From Virgibacillus ihumii (GTDB lineage Bacteria > Bacillota > Bacilli > Bacillales > Amphibacillaceae), in NCBI RefSeq assembly GCF_902726655.1, contig NZ_CACVAN010000001.1, forward strand, positions 186,001 to 250,000: a stretch of DNA of 64,000 nt, given 5' to 3'. Every line of letters begins with the position of its first letter. Position 1 is the stretch's first letter. The position numbers and the translations under genes are program-made. Below are positions 53,549 to 62,244 of this stretch, piece after piece. Under the pieces are notes generated by a model. It had not been told where the DNA came from. It made no database searches and worked only from the letters and a program-made list of their open reading frames with translations.

Positions 53549-54312
53549 AAATCGATATAAATTGTGATATGGGGGAAAGTTTCGGCGTATACAATATGGG
53601 ACGGGACGAGGAAATCCTTGATTATATTACCTCGGCAAATATTGCCTGCGGATTTCACGCGGGTGATCAGTCCACAATGCGGAAGACAGTAAGAATGGCA
53701 TTGGATAAAGATGTCGGTATCGGGGCACATCCCGGTTTTCCGGATTTGAACGGTTTTGGAAGAAGGTATATCGCATTATCTCCGGAAGAAATTTATGAAT
53801 TGGTCATTTATCAGGTGGGTGCGCTGCAAGGTTTTGTTAAAGCGGAAGGCGCAAAGATGCAGCATGTGAAAGCACATGGAGCTTTATACAATCATGCCGC
53901 AAAAGATAAAGATGTTGCGGAAAGTATTGCAAAAGCGGTCTATGATCTGGATCCGGAGCTGATTCTGTTTGGTTTGGCAGGAGGGGAACTGGTCAAAGCC
54001 GGTGAAAAGATCGGGTTGCCGACAGCCAGTGAAGTGTTTGCTGACCGGACATACCAGGAAGATGGCTCGTTAACATCCAGACGTGAGAAGGATGCTCTTA
54101 TATTGGATCAGGAAGTTGCTTCCAGTCAAGTTGTGGAGATGGCGAACAACGGAACAGTGCGGTCCCAGCAAGGTACAGATATTTCCATTAAAGCGGATAC
54201 GGTTTGTATTCACGGTGATGGCATTCATGCGCTGGAATTTGCACAGCATATCAATCAGAAATTGGCCAGTGAAAATATCTCTGTTTCAAAGATAGGTACG
54301 TTTTTACCATAA
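53545..54312 (+). CDS. pxpA: 5-oxoprolinase subunit PxpA (LamB/YcsF family)
   Basis: A 255-residue LamB/YcsF-fold enzyme that, with PxpBC, cleaves 5-oxoproline to glutamate. It begins [19 protein letters not shown] and has [43 protein letters not shown] and, near the end, [14 protein letters not shown]. Aspartates and histidines in these segments form the active site. GGAGG precedes the ATG, which overlaps pxpC. In B. subtilis this gene (ycsF) is first in the operon; here it is fourth. Confidence 0.95.
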   Translation: MKIDINCDMGESFGVYNMGRDEEILDYITSANIACGFHAGDQSTMRKTVRMALDKDVGIGAHPGFPDLNGFGRRYIALSPEEIYELVIYQVGALQGFVKAEGAKMQHVKAHGALYNHAAKDKDVAESIAKAVYDLDPELILFGLAGGELVKAGEKIGLPTASEVFADRTYQEDGSLTSRREKDALILDQEVASSQVVEMANNGTVRSQQGTDISIKADTVCIHGDGIHALEFAQHINQKLASENISVSKIGTFLP

Positions 54313-54331
54313 AAGATAAGGAGGTCTTCTT

Positions 54332-55123
54332 GTGAATACACTTGCAAATGTGAGTCCCGCTGAGGCGCGGCAGTTGATTCGCGATGGGAAGTGGGTGAAG
54401 CCGACGTCCGGTGTTTCCAGTGGATTTACACAGGCGAATCTTGTTGTACTTCCTAAAGAATCCGCATTTGAATTTTTGTTATTTTGCCATCGAAACCCAA
54501 AGGCTTGTCCGGTTTTGGATGTTACGGAACCCGGTTTATTTGCACCGGCTGCAGTTGCACCTGAAGCCGATTTACGGACTGATATACCCAAATATCGTAT
54601 TTACCGGAATGGCGTACTCGATGATGAACGTACGAATATAAAGGATCTTTGGCATGATGATATGGTTGGGTTTTTAATCGGGTGCAGTTTTACCTTTGAA
54701 CAGGCATTAATCCGCAATGACATTCCGATTCGAAATATCGAGGAACAACGCAATGTACCAATGTATATCACGAATCGCAAATGTATCCGGGCGGGGAAAT
54801 TTGAAGGTCCATTGGTTGTCAGCATGCGGCCTATGCAGGAAAAGGATGTTGTTCGGGCGGTTCAGGTTACATCGAGGTTCCCGTCGGTACATGGTTCTCC
54901 GGTTCATATTGGAAGTCCTGATACAATTGGAATCCATGATCTGGATCAACCCGACTTCGGCGATTCAGTTACCATCAATGAAGGAGAGGTACCGGTATTT
55001 TGGGCGTGCGGCGTGACCCCGCAGGCAGTGGCGATGAACAGCAAGCCGGAAATTATGATTACCCATGCACCAGGCCATATGTTTATTACAGATTTGAAGG
55101 ACGAGCAGTTTTCCGTGCTCTAA
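54332..55123 (+). CDS. ycsI: YcsI family (DUF1445) putative hydro-lyase / D-glutamate cyclase-like protein
   Basis: A 263-residue member of the DUF1445 family. Typical segments are QANLVVLPKESAFEFLLFCHRNPKACPVLDV, shown here by its start QANLVVLPKESAFEF, then GFLIGCSFTFEQAL, GPLVVSMRPM and CGVTPQAV...APGHMFITDL. Relatives include the N-terminal half of mammalian D-glutamate cyclase, which makes 5-oxo-D-proline. Position next to the 5-oxoprolinase suggests that it supplies or processes the same ring compound; that is inference. GGAGGT lies upstream of GTG 54332. Confidence 0.88.
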   Translation: MNTLANVSPAEARQLIRDGKWVKPTSGVSSGFTQANLVVLPKESAFEFLLFCHRNPKACPVLDVTEPGLFAPAAVAPEADLRTDIPKYRIYRNGVLDDERTNIKDLWHDDMVGFLIGCSFTFEQALIRNDIPIRNIEEQRNVPMYITNRKCIRAGKFEGPLVVSMRPMQEKDVVRAVQVTSRFPSVHGSPVHIGSPDTIGIHDLDQPDFGDSVTINEGEVPVFWACGVTPQAVAMNSKPEIMITHAPGHMFITDLKDEQFSVL

Positions 55124-55143
55124 TAACCCTATTGACTAAAAAG

Positions 55144-55386
55144 AGACTGGGACAAAACGCATAAGTTTATCGAAAAAGATGAACAATCCACTAATATAGC
55201 GGAGGAAATATACGTAGACTCCTGCGGGAGGACAGGCCTAGATGAGACTCTGAAGTGCGTAGCACGAAGAGGCTCAACAGCCGCCCGCGGAAAGCGAAGT
55301 ATATTTCCGGAGCGGCTATATGCACCATTTTTAATTAATTCGTATTTTTCTTTTGATAAAACTCTTTTGTCCCAGCTTTTTTTGTG
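55144..55386. repeat. Structured intergenic repeat of the Bacillaceae type
   Basis: The segment is enclosed by CTGGGACAAAA (55147-55157) and its complement TTTTGTCCCAG (55365-55375). Inside, AGTTTATC...GATAAAACT and TATAGCGGAGGAAATATAC against GTATATTTCCGG...GCTATA continue the pairing, so the whole piece can fold into one long imperfect hairpin. The centre has GACTCCTGCGGGAGG and CCGCCCGCGGAAAGCGAAG, which I recall as a common multi-copy intergenic element in this family. A T7 run after the right arm may terminate the pxp operon. Confidence 0.8.
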
Positions 55387-55510
55387 TAGATTTTCATATA
55401 AAAACAATCTATGATTAACCACACGAAATCCAGCCCGCTTCTATGATAAAATGATAGAATGTGTGCCACAAAATGCACATTGATATTATTAAATCGGGAG
55501 TGGAACAACG

Positions 55511-56704
55511 TTGGATAAAAAAGATATTGCAGATATCCGAAAACAATTTAAACCAGATAATGAATTATTGAAAATACATGACATTTTTAACGTGTACATC
55601 ATGAAGGAATCGAGTGATATTTACCATCACCAGAGTATGCCGTTTGACATGCTGGAACAGGAACAGCAGGAATTGTTCCTGGACAATTTCAAAAAAGTGC
55701 TGTCAGGTCAACCGGATGAAAAGTTATTTGAATTAAAGTTTCAGCGTGACGTGGAAAACAGCAGTCAGCTTATCCTCCATAAAGGGCTGTTAAGCAATGA
55801 TACCGAAGAATGGAAACAGCAGATGCTTCAGCTTGTCGAGAAGATGCTGAAAGACAAGCAATATGAAATGGATATTGTTGTAACGTTTATTCACGGGGAA
55901 TATATGAAGCCGATGAAGAATATGAGTGATGAGTCAGAAGAAAGTGAGCGGGACAAGGTTTTCTCGAATCCGTTTATATTATGCAGTATGAATAAAACGC
56001 AGGATCCAAAAAAAGAATTGCTGTTTGACTATGTGGAAAAAGAGTTCAAGTATAATATTGTCGTCGATCCGATTATTAATCTGAAATCTCCTATTTCAGG
56101 ATTTTTGTTTCCTTCCATCACGGATAATGCAGCAGATGTTAATCGTGTGCTTTATGCAGCAGGAAAGAAGAATGAACCGAGTTATCATTTTATGGAAGAT
56201 GTGTTGGATGCAGAAGAAATTATGACCGCCGCCCAGGATAAACTGGTTTTTGAAGAAATAGTAAATAAAGTTGCCGGTGATCAGGCAATGAATACGTCCA
56301 AGCTATCGAATGTATATGATGAGATTCATCGGGTTGTGGAAGAGAATGAAGAAGAAGATGTTCCAAAAATGGACTACAAGGACGTTGAACAGGTTTTAAC
56401 AAGTAGTGGAATAGAAGATGTGAACACGGAAAAAGTGGAGTCCGCTTTTAAAACAGTACTTGATGATGAACAATATGAATTTAAAGCAACCAGTGTGGTG
56501 CCGAAATATAATTCCAAATCGATTAAAATCGAAACGAAAATTGCGAATATCTCCATCAGCCCGCAGGATTTAAGGCACGTACGTCAGGTTCACTTTGACG
56601 GGAAAAGTTATTTGATGATGGAAGTGGAAGAAAATACGATGATTGAAGGATTTGAAATGATTCCGGAAGCGTTATTTGAAAAAGCGCCTGATGATGAAGA
56701 ATGA
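55511..56704 (+). CDS. DUF4317 family protein
   Basis: A 397-residue acidic cytoplasmic protein starting DKKDIADIRKQFKPDNELLK, the typical beginning of DUF4317 proteins of Firmicutes. No catalytic motif or membrane segment is visible; charged helices dominate (EEDVPKMDYKDVEQVL near 290). TTG 55511 is used, with GGGAGTGG upstream. Function unknown. It is preceded by the structured repeat and followed by a nucleoside hydrolase gene 93 bases downstream, without evidence of a joint role. Confidence 0.85.
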   Translation: MDKKDIADIRKQFKPDNELLKIHDIFNVYIMKESSDIYHHQSMPFDMLEQEQQELFLDNFKKVLSGQPDEKLFELKFQRDVENSSQLILHKGLLSNDTEEWKQQMLQLVEKMLKDKQYEMDIVVTFIHGEYMKPMKNMSDESEESERDKVFSNPFILCSMNKTQDPKKELLFDYVEKEFKYNIVVDPIINLKSPISGFLFPSITDNAADVNRVLYAAGKKNEPSYHFMEDVLDAEEIMTAAQDKLVFEEIVNKVAGDQAMNTSKLSNVYDEIHRVVEENEEEDVPKMDYKDVEQVLTSSGIEDVNTEKVESAFKTVLDDEQYEFKATSVVPKYNSKSIKIETKIANISISPQDLRHVRQVHFDGKSYLMMEVEENTMIEGFEMIPEALFEKAPDDEE

Positions 56705-56797
56705 TTTACTGTATTCCCGGGAATTTATATGAAAAATGCAAAAAATGAATGGGCAAATTAAAAAGACAGCATATGGGTAAATGAAGGTGGAAATGTA

Positions 56798-57742
56798 ATG
56801 GAAAATCAAACAAACGTAATCTTGGACTGTGACCCGGGACACGATGATGCGATAGCTATTATCCTGGCAGCTTCAAAGATAAGCCCTCTCAAAATAGAAG
56901 CAATTACAACTGTTGCAGGAAATGTCGATGTTGAAAAAAATACGTTAAATGCGCTTAGGATTTGTGACATTGCAGGATTAACCGATGTACCTGTAGCTCA
57001 AGGCTCCACGAAACCATTGCTTCACAAGATGGAAATTGCTGAGGAAATCCATGGGGAAACAGGTTTGGAAGGCCCAAAACTTCCGGATGAACCAAGTAAA
57101 AAGGCCGTTCGTCAGCATGCAGTTGATTTAATTATTGATAAAGTGATGAAGTCGGATGGCGATATAACGTTAGTTCCAACCGGTCCATTAACAAATATTG
57201 CCCTAGCGATGATTCGCGTACCGGACATCATCCCGAAAATTAAAGAAATCGTGTTAATGGGTGGCGGCACATTCGGCAACTGGACCCCGGCTGCTGAATT
57301 TAACATCTACGTCGATGCCGAAGCGGCTAAAGTAGTCTTTGAAAGTGGTGTGCCCATTACAATGTTTGGTCTGGATGTGACACACCAGGCGTTGGCAACA
57401 CAGAAAACAATTGACGAACTATCTGGAATTAAAAATCCTGTTTCGCATTTTGTTGTGGATTTATTGAAGTTTTTTATTAAATCAAATCAGGATGTTTTTG
57501 GACTGGAGGGCGGACCGATTCATGATGCCTGTACAGTGGCATATTTAATCGATCCAACTATTTTTGATTTTAAACATGTACGGGTGGATATTGAAACCAG
57601 GGGTGAATTTACGTATGGCATGACGTGTATCGATATACAGGGAGTCACCAGACGGGAACCGAATGTCAACTTTGCCTATCAGTTAAACAAGGACAAGTTC
57701 TGGAATATGTTTGAAGAAGTATTAAAATCGTATAGGGAATGA
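56798..57742 (+). CDS. Inosine/uridine-preferring nucleoside hydrolase
   Basis: A 314-residue enzyme that splits ribonucleosides into base and ribose in salvage. The calcium-binding signature VILDCDPGHDDAIAIILA is at residues 6-23, VLMGGGTFGNWTPAAEFNIYVDAEA (seen as GGGTFGNWTPAAEFNIYVD) holds the active-site Asn, and the late aspartate is in GGPIHDACTVAY. GAAGGTGGAAATGTA precedes ATG 56798. Purine or pyrimidine preference cannot be told. Likely monocistronic. Confidence 0.92.
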   Translation: MENQTNVILDCDPGHDDAIAIILAASKISPLKIEAITTVAGNVDVEKNTLNALRICDIAGLTDVPVAQGSTKPLLHKMEIAEEIHGETGLEGPKLPDEPSKKAVRQHAVDLIIDKVMKSDGDITLVPTGPLTNIALAMIRVPDIIPKIKEIVLMGGGTFGNWTPAAEFNIYVDAEAAKVVFESGVPITMFGLDVTHQALATQKTIDELSGIKNPVSHFVVDLLKFFIKSNQDVFGLEGGPIHDACTVAYLIDPTIFDFKHVRVDIETRGEFTYGMTCIDIQGVTRREPNVNFAYQLNKDKFWNMFEEVLKSYRE

Positions 57743-57922
57743 TAGTGGGGAGACGTTATACTAAAGGAATATGTGGAGTATAAGGCCTTTTCTAAAGAAA
57801 AGCTGAAATTATTATCGTTCACATCGAATCCCGACAGGTTAATGAGAGGGAGATATTCGCATAATAACTTCCAATTTGGGGTAACCAAACTATAGAATAT
57901 TCTGCACGGGAGGTTTTATATA

Positions 57923-58396
57923 ATGGACAAAATGAATCGAGGAGTTATAACGGCGTTATCTTCAATTGGGATAGCTCAGGCCCTTAAAGTATACACACAT
58001 AAGCGACTGACAGGAAAGTGGGATATAAAACAAGCAGTTACAACAGGCGGGATGCCAAGTTCGCATTCAGCGGGTGTTTCAGCACTTGCCGCTTATATTG
58101 CGGCAAATAAAGGGTCACGGCATACGGAAACGGCATTGGCAGCCATTTTCGGTGTGATTGTCATGTATGATGCACAAGGGGTTCGCCGACACACCGGTGA
58201 AATTGCGCAGCTCGTCAATGATCTGGAAGATAAATTTGCCGATCTTTCCGGAGAATTTCCGAGCTTTGAATTTGTAGCAAGGGACAAGCAATTGAAGGAA
58301 CTCCTCGGGCATCAGCCACTGGAAGTTTTGGGTGGAGCAGTGTTAGGCGGACTCCTGGGGTTAATTTCTGCTAAATACGAGGATAGAGGGGATTAA
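57923..58396 (+). CDS. Divergent PAP2 family protein (YuiD-like)
   Basis: A 157-residue membrane-associated protein. TTGGMPSSHSAGVSALAAYIA carries the PSxSH-like core of PAP2 phosphatases and YDAQGVRRHTGEIAQ the second conserved block; hydrophobic segments lie at both ends. These DUF212 proteins are related to phosphatidic acid phosphatases, but their substrate is unknown. GGGAGG is upstream of ATG 57923. A terminator follows three bases after the stop. Confidence 0.88.
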   Translation: MDKMNRGVITALSSIGIAQALKVYTHKRLTGKWDIKQAVTTGGMPSSHSAGVSALAAYIAANKGSRHTETALAAIFGVIVMYDAQGVRRHTGEIAQLVNDLEDKFADLSGEFPSFEFVARDKQLKELLGHQPLEVLGGAVLGGLLGLISAKYEDRGD

Positions 58397-58398
58397 GC

Positions 58399-58436
58399 AA
58401 AAGCGCAGGGTGCAATTGTTCCCGCGCTTTTTCAAT
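58399..58436 (+). terminator. Intrinsic terminator after the PAP2-like gene
   Basis: AAAAGCGC with inner GGG pairs with CCC and GCGCTTTT (one bulged base), followed by T. Confidence 0.8.
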
Positions 58437-58489
58437 CATTGCCAATCCCATACAATGCTTTTATATAGAAGAGTGATAACTGCTCGACA

Positions 58490-58615
58490 ATGAGTTCCAG
58501 ACTGTTTTTGTTATCTAATAACAGTCTTGCGCTTGGGTGGTTCAAAGCATGGAGATTCCTCATGTGCTGGATTGTGCCTGTTACGATTGGAATTGTGTTG
58601 GTATTTTCGCTTTAA
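58490..58615 (+). pseudogene. Possible remnant of the C-terminus of a sodium-dependent (NSS-type) transporter
   Basis: A 41-codon frame from ATG 58490 ends in a membrane helix: FKAWRFLMCWIVPVTIGIVL. This pattern (xxWRFLIRWVVPxAI) resembles the last helix of NSS/SNF symporters. There is no ribosome binding site and the rest of the transporter is missing, while a terminator lies 25 bases behind it, as expected for a gene end left by a deletion. Weak evidence; a small membrane protein is the alternative. Confidence 0.35.
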
Positions 58616-58639
58616 ATTTTATAGCATGATGATAGATGT

Positions 58640-58675
58640 GCTGCTGGTATTATTAATTAACCGGCAGCTTTTTTC
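58640..58675 (+). terminator. Intrinsic terminator in the 58.4-58.8 kb spacer
   Basis: GCTGCTGGT pairs with ACCGGCAGC (one T-G pair) across 11 bases and is followed by T6. There is no intact gene just before it, only the possible transporter remnant. Confidence 0.75.
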
Positions 58676-58802
58676 GTGTAGCTGGGACATTTCCATTAAA
58701 GATTTGAAAGTTGCAGTGCAAAATTGAAAGGGTGATTTTGAAACACAAACAATTCGTGTTTCGTAAGATAAAGTAACGGCACTAGTAAACAAGGAGGATT
58801 TG

Positions 58803-59318
58803 ATGGGAGAATCCATTTACTTTACAGATAATTTCTTTTCAGCAGGAACTACAGAAATATTTAATGGTGATCAGGAGAAAATCGGTTCAATTGACCTGAA
58901 GAGTGCTTTTTCCTCAAGTGTTGATATTCTAGATGTGCAAGGTAATATTGTCGCGAAGGGTTCCTTCCGCTTTCTGTCAAGAGGGTGGAACGTAATTGAC
59001 TATTGTGAGCAGGAGATTGGCAAATTGAAGCAGCGTTTTGCTTTTTTTGCTAAGAAATTTGTCTATCATTCTTATCATCATGGAGAATATGAAATTAAAT
59101 CAGAGGCATTTTCTAAGGAATTCGATATTTTTGATCAGAATGGAAATCCCGTTGCTGCATTCAGAAAAGTAAGTGGCTTTTTTCAGTCACCTGCATATGA
59201 ATTGAACAGTCAATCGACTAAGTTATCAAAGGAAGAATTAATAGCGGTTGTTATGGGCGTCAATATGATTATGAAACGTAATAATTCTACAGGCACGGCT
59301 GGTGGAGCAGGTTCTTAG
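58803..59318 (+). CDS. Tubby C-terminal-like / LURP-one-related domain protein
   Basis: A 171-residue beta-rich soluble protein (YFTDNFFSAGTTEIFN, then IGSIDLKSAFSSSVDILDVQ, IVAKGSFRFLSRGWNV and EFDIFDQNGNPVAAFRK) with the strand pattern of Tubby/LURP-one folds. A helical C-terminal tail ends in GGAGS. Function unknown; related proteins may bind lipids. AAGGAGG lies five bases before ATG 58803. It ends ahead of a bidirectional terminator. Confidence 0.72.
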   Translation: MGESIYFTDNFFSAGTTEIFNGDQEKIGSIDLKSAFSSSVDILDVQGNIVAKGSFRFLSRGWNVIDYCEQEIGKLKQRFAFFAKKFVYHSYHHGEYEIKSEAFSKEFDIFDQNGNPVAAFRKVSGFFQSPAYELNSQSTKLSKEELIAVVMGVNMIMKRNNSTGTAGGAGS

Positions 59319-59355
59319 ATAGGAGATTCCATAAAGATTTGGGTGATTATAGTGA

Positions 59356-59399
59356 TAAAAATAATCCGCCATTGAGCGATCAGGTGGATTATTTTTATT
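59356..59399. terminator. Bidirectional intrinsic terminator
   Basis: AATAATCCGCC and GGTGGATTATT pair (one G-T) with A- and T-tracts outside. It separates the converging Tubby-like and TetR genes. Confidence 0.83.
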
Positions 59400-59442
59400 C
59401 TGTTGCCGATTTCGTTGGTGTAACTTTGCCGAGGCAATCACT

Positions 59443-60009
59443 TTAATCCAAATAAGACAATCCATAGTTCGTAAAATTATTAATCATGACAGCCATTTCT
59501 TTAGGGGATTGATCCATGTCGTTCTCAATCCAATCTTTAATGATGTTTATCGCTCCACTCACAACGAACGTACTTAAGTATCGCGAGTTTACCTCATCTA
59601 AATGATTGACAGGCCTCCAATTATTCATCATAAAACGTTGAGCGATGTTCATCAGCCGTTGTTCAAACGTTGGGTCTCCATTTTTCATCAGTAATGTTTG
59701 AAACATAAATTTGTTATTTGTAATGTATTCCATTAATTTTTGCGTCATTTTTAGTGACTCTTCTTCGATGGTAAAGCTGTAACTGCTCAGGTATTTATTC
59801 ATATCCTCGGTGATTTCGTCTTCGATTTTACCAAGCAGATCATAGTGATCTGCATAATGTGTGTAAAAGGTGGAGCGATTAATATCTGCCAATTCACAGA
59901 CTTCTTTTACCGTAATAGCGGAAATAGGCTTTTCCGCCAGTAATGTAATGAGACTTTCCTTCAGTACGTTGCGTGTGTATTTTTTACGTCGATCCAACTT
60001 CTCACTCAA
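59443..60009 (-). CDS. TetR/AcrR-family repressor of the adjacent exporter
   Basis: A 188-residue repressor: a basic N-terminus (SEKLDRRKKYTRNVLKESLI), helix-turn-helix ITVKEVCELADINRSTFYTHYADH at about residues 33-56 (key part ADINRSTFYTHY), and a variable ligand-binding domain similar to the C-terminal TetR_C_7-type of Firmicutes (QRFMMNNWRPVNH, VVSGAINIIKDWIEND). TTG 60009 is chosen because AAAAGGGG lies upstream; the longer frame from 60060 crosses one of the operator repeats. It is divergent from the MMPL exporter and likely represses both. Confidence 0.86.
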   Translation of the reverse strand: MSEKLDRRKKYTRNVLKESLITLLAEKPISAITVKEVCELADINRSTFYTHYADHYDLLGKIEDEITEDMNKYLSSYSFTIEEESLKMTQKLMEYITNNKFMFQTLLMKNGDPTFEQRLMNIAQRFMMNNWRPVNHLDEVNSRYLSTFVVSGAINIIKDWIENDMDQSPKEMAVMINNFTNYGLSYLD

Positions 60010-60047
60010 TTTGATAAGCCCCTTTTTGTGATGTTTTTGCGAAAATC

Positions 60048-60070
60048 CAACACAATCCAATAAAGTGTTG
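60048..60070. promoter_or_regulatory. Candidate TetR operator 1
   Basis: CAACAC and GTGTTG form an inverted repeat 11 bases apart, just upstream of tetR. Confidence 0.55.
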
Positions 60071-60098
60071 AAAAGCTGACGGATTCTATAAAACTGTC

Positions 60099-60130
60099 TG
60101 TTGAATATCCAACACAGTGTCTATTACAAT
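60099..60130 (+). promoter_or_regulatory. Candidate TetR operator 2 overlapping the exporter promoter
   Basis: TGTTGAATATCCAACA (60099-60114) is a palindrome using the same half-site as operator 1. TTGAAT (60101-60106) and TACAAT (60125-60130), 18 bp apart, could be the -35 and -10 of the exporter operon, so bound repressor would cover the promoter. Confidence 0.6.
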
Positions 60131-60174
60131 AATAAGGTGTGTAAAGGTTAGATTGCAAGAGAGGATGACGCCTT

Positions 60175-62244
60175 ATTGACCCGTCAGCAAGAATCATTAA
60201 ACATAAAAAATCGATTGTTCTAACATTTGTCATAATCGCGCTGATTAGTACGGTTGCGCAATTTGCGGTTTCCGTGAACTACAATATGGTTGATTATTTG
60301 CCGGATGATGCACCATCAATGCAGGCCATGGATTTAATGGAAAAGGAATTTGATACGCCGATTGCGAATGCGCGTGTTATGGTTCGTGATGTATCGATTA
60401 CTGAGGCTTTAGCATACAAAGAAAAACTGAAAGCAATTGAAGGGGTAACCGGAGTAACTTGGCTGGATGATGTGATTGATTTAAAAAAGCCAATTGAAAT
60501 GGCTGATCAAAATACGGTGGAAACGTATTATACAGATGATATTGCTTTATTTTCGATAACGATTCGTGATGGCGCTGAAGTTGAAACGACGGATCAAATT
60601 TATAATTTGATTGGTGAGGAAAACGCTATTTCAGGAGAGGCAGTAGATACAGCGGTATCACAAAAAATGGCTGGTCAGGAGTCATTAAATGCAGCGTTGT
60701 TATTAATTCCAATCATTATCATCATTTTAGTACTATCGACGAATTCCTGGGTGGAACCGGTATTCTTCTTAACAGCGATTGGAATTTCAGTTGTCATTAA
60801 TTTAGGAACGAATATTTTCATCGGTGAAATATCGTACGTTACACAGTCGGTGGCACCGATTCTGCAGCTGGCCGTATCGTTGGATTATGCTATCTTTTTA
60901 CTGCATAGTTTTCAGGATTATCGCAAACAAGTTTCAGATCCGAAAGAAGCGATGCGGTTAGCTATTAAACAATCGTTTCCGGCAATTGCGGCCAGTGCAT
61001 CGACAACGTTTTTCGGTTTTATCGCACTGACATTTATGGATTTTGGAATTGGTGCTGATTTAGGCGTTAACCTTGTAAAAGGAATTGCGCTAAGCTTTAT
61101 CAGTGTCATCGTCTTCTTACCTGCTTTAACGCTGATGTTTTACAAGTGGATTGATCGGACGCAGCACAAACCATTAGTGCCGAACTTTAAAAATATCGGC
61201 AAATGGGTAATGAAGTTCAGGATTCCAAGTTTACTGTTAGTCCTGGTCCTGATCGTTCCGGCATTTTTAGCCCAAAGCCAAACAACTTTTATTTACGGTA
61301 CTGGTGAACACCCGGAATCAACGCGGGCTGGTGCAGATGCAGCTGCTATTCAAGAGGAGTTTGGGCAAAACACCCCGATGGTTCTGCTTGTTCCGAAAGG
61401 GGATATGGCGAAGGAAGAAGAGCTCGTCCAACATTTGAAGGAACTTCCTAATGTGTCGAGTGTCATTTCATACGTGAGTACTGTCGGTTCCGCCATTCCG
61501 CCTGGCTATTTGGAAGAAGCGGCGACAGAGCCATTTTATTCAGAAAATTACACGCGAATCACACTGAACACTGAGACTGGTTCAGAGGGTGAAAAAGCCT
61601 TTTCGTTAATTGAGGATGTTCGGGATACAGCTGAATCGTATTATAATCAGGTTCACCTGCTCGGTGAAAGTGTGACGCTGTATGATATAAAAAACATCGT
61701 TGAAGAAGACAACACAGTTGTGAATTTACTGACGGTTATTACGATTGCCATCGTTCTTTTCGTCACATTCCGATCGATCTCCATACCTGTTGTCTTATTA
61801 CTGACGATTCAATCGGCTGTATGGTTGAACTTATCGGTCCCATACTTTGCGAATCAGTCACTGGTATATGTCGGATATCTGATTATCAGTACGGTACAGC
61901 TGGCCGCAACAGTCGATTACGGTATTCTTTTCACAGAATATTATACGAAGCTGCGTCAGGAAATGCCTGCCATGAAGGCGATTAAGAAAACGATTGATGA
62001 TAAAGTTTTTGCGATATTTATCTCCGCTTCGATTTTATCAAGTGTCGGATTTATTTTATCGCTCACATCATCAAATCCGATAGTGTCGTCGATTGGCTTA
62101 CTATTGGGCAGGGGGGCATTGCTTGCATTTCTAATGGTTGTATTCGTTCTGCCGGCTATGTTGGTCCTATTTGATCGAGTAATTGAAAAAACAACGTTAA
62201 AAGCAAACTTTTATAAGGGAAAGGGGACTCATGATGAGGTTTAA
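60175..62244 (+). CDS. MMPL/RND-superfamily exporter (YdfJ-like)
   Basis: A roughly 690-residue membrane exporter with two repeats, each an extracytoplasmic loop plus six helices (AALLLIPIIIIILVLSTNSW and VNLLTVITIAIVLFV begin the two helix bundles; SLDYAIFLLHSF and TVDYGILFTEYY are the MMPL helix-4 motifs with the proton-relay Asp-Tyr). It probably exports lipids or amphiphilic toxins. The start is odd: the first membrane helix (KSIVLTFVIIALISTVAQF) is open only back to ATT 60175, or to ATG 60165 if one C at 60171-60172 is removed (MTLIDPSARIIKHKKS). The next standard in-frame start, GTG 60274, would lose this helix. Overlaps the next gene by 14 bases. Confidence 0.83.
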   Translation: MDPSARIIKHKKSIVLTFVIIALISTVAQFAVSVNYNMVDYLPDDAPSMQAMDLMEKEFDTPIANARVMVRDVSITEALAYKEKLKAIEGVTGVTWLDDVIDLKKPIEMADQNTVETYYTDDIALFSITIRDGAEVETTDQIYNLIGEENAISGEAVDTAVSQKMAGQESLNAALLLIPIIIIILVLSTNSWVEPVFFLTAIGISVVINLGTNIFIGEISYVTQSVAPILQLAVSLDYAIFLLHSFQDYRKQVSDPKEAMRLAIKQSFPAIAASASTTFFGFIALTFMDFGIGADLGVNLVKGIALSFISVIVFLPALTLMFYKWIDRTQHKPLVPNFKNIGKWVMKFRIPSLLLVLVLIVPAFLAQSQTTFIYGTGEHPESTRAGADAAAIQEEFGQNTPMVLLVPKGDMAKEEELVQHLKELPNVSSVISYVSTVGSAIPPGYLEEAATEPFYSENYTRITLNTETGSEGEKAFSLIEDVRDTAESYYNQVHLLGESVTLYDIKNIVEEDNTVVNLLTVITIAIVLFVTFRSISIPVVLLLTIQSAVWLNLSVPYFANQSLVYVGYLIISTVQLAATVDYGILFTEYYTKLRQEMPAMKAIKKTIDDKVFAIFISASILSSVGFILSLTSSNPIVSSIGLLLGRGALLAFLMVVFVLPAMLVLFDRVIEKTTLKANFYKGKGTHDEV

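Noticed and set aside
58527-58727. 66-codon frame in the spacer before the Tubby-like gene
   Set aside because: Crosses the terminator at 58640-58675 and has no start signal; the overlapping frame from 58490 is more plausible as a remnant.
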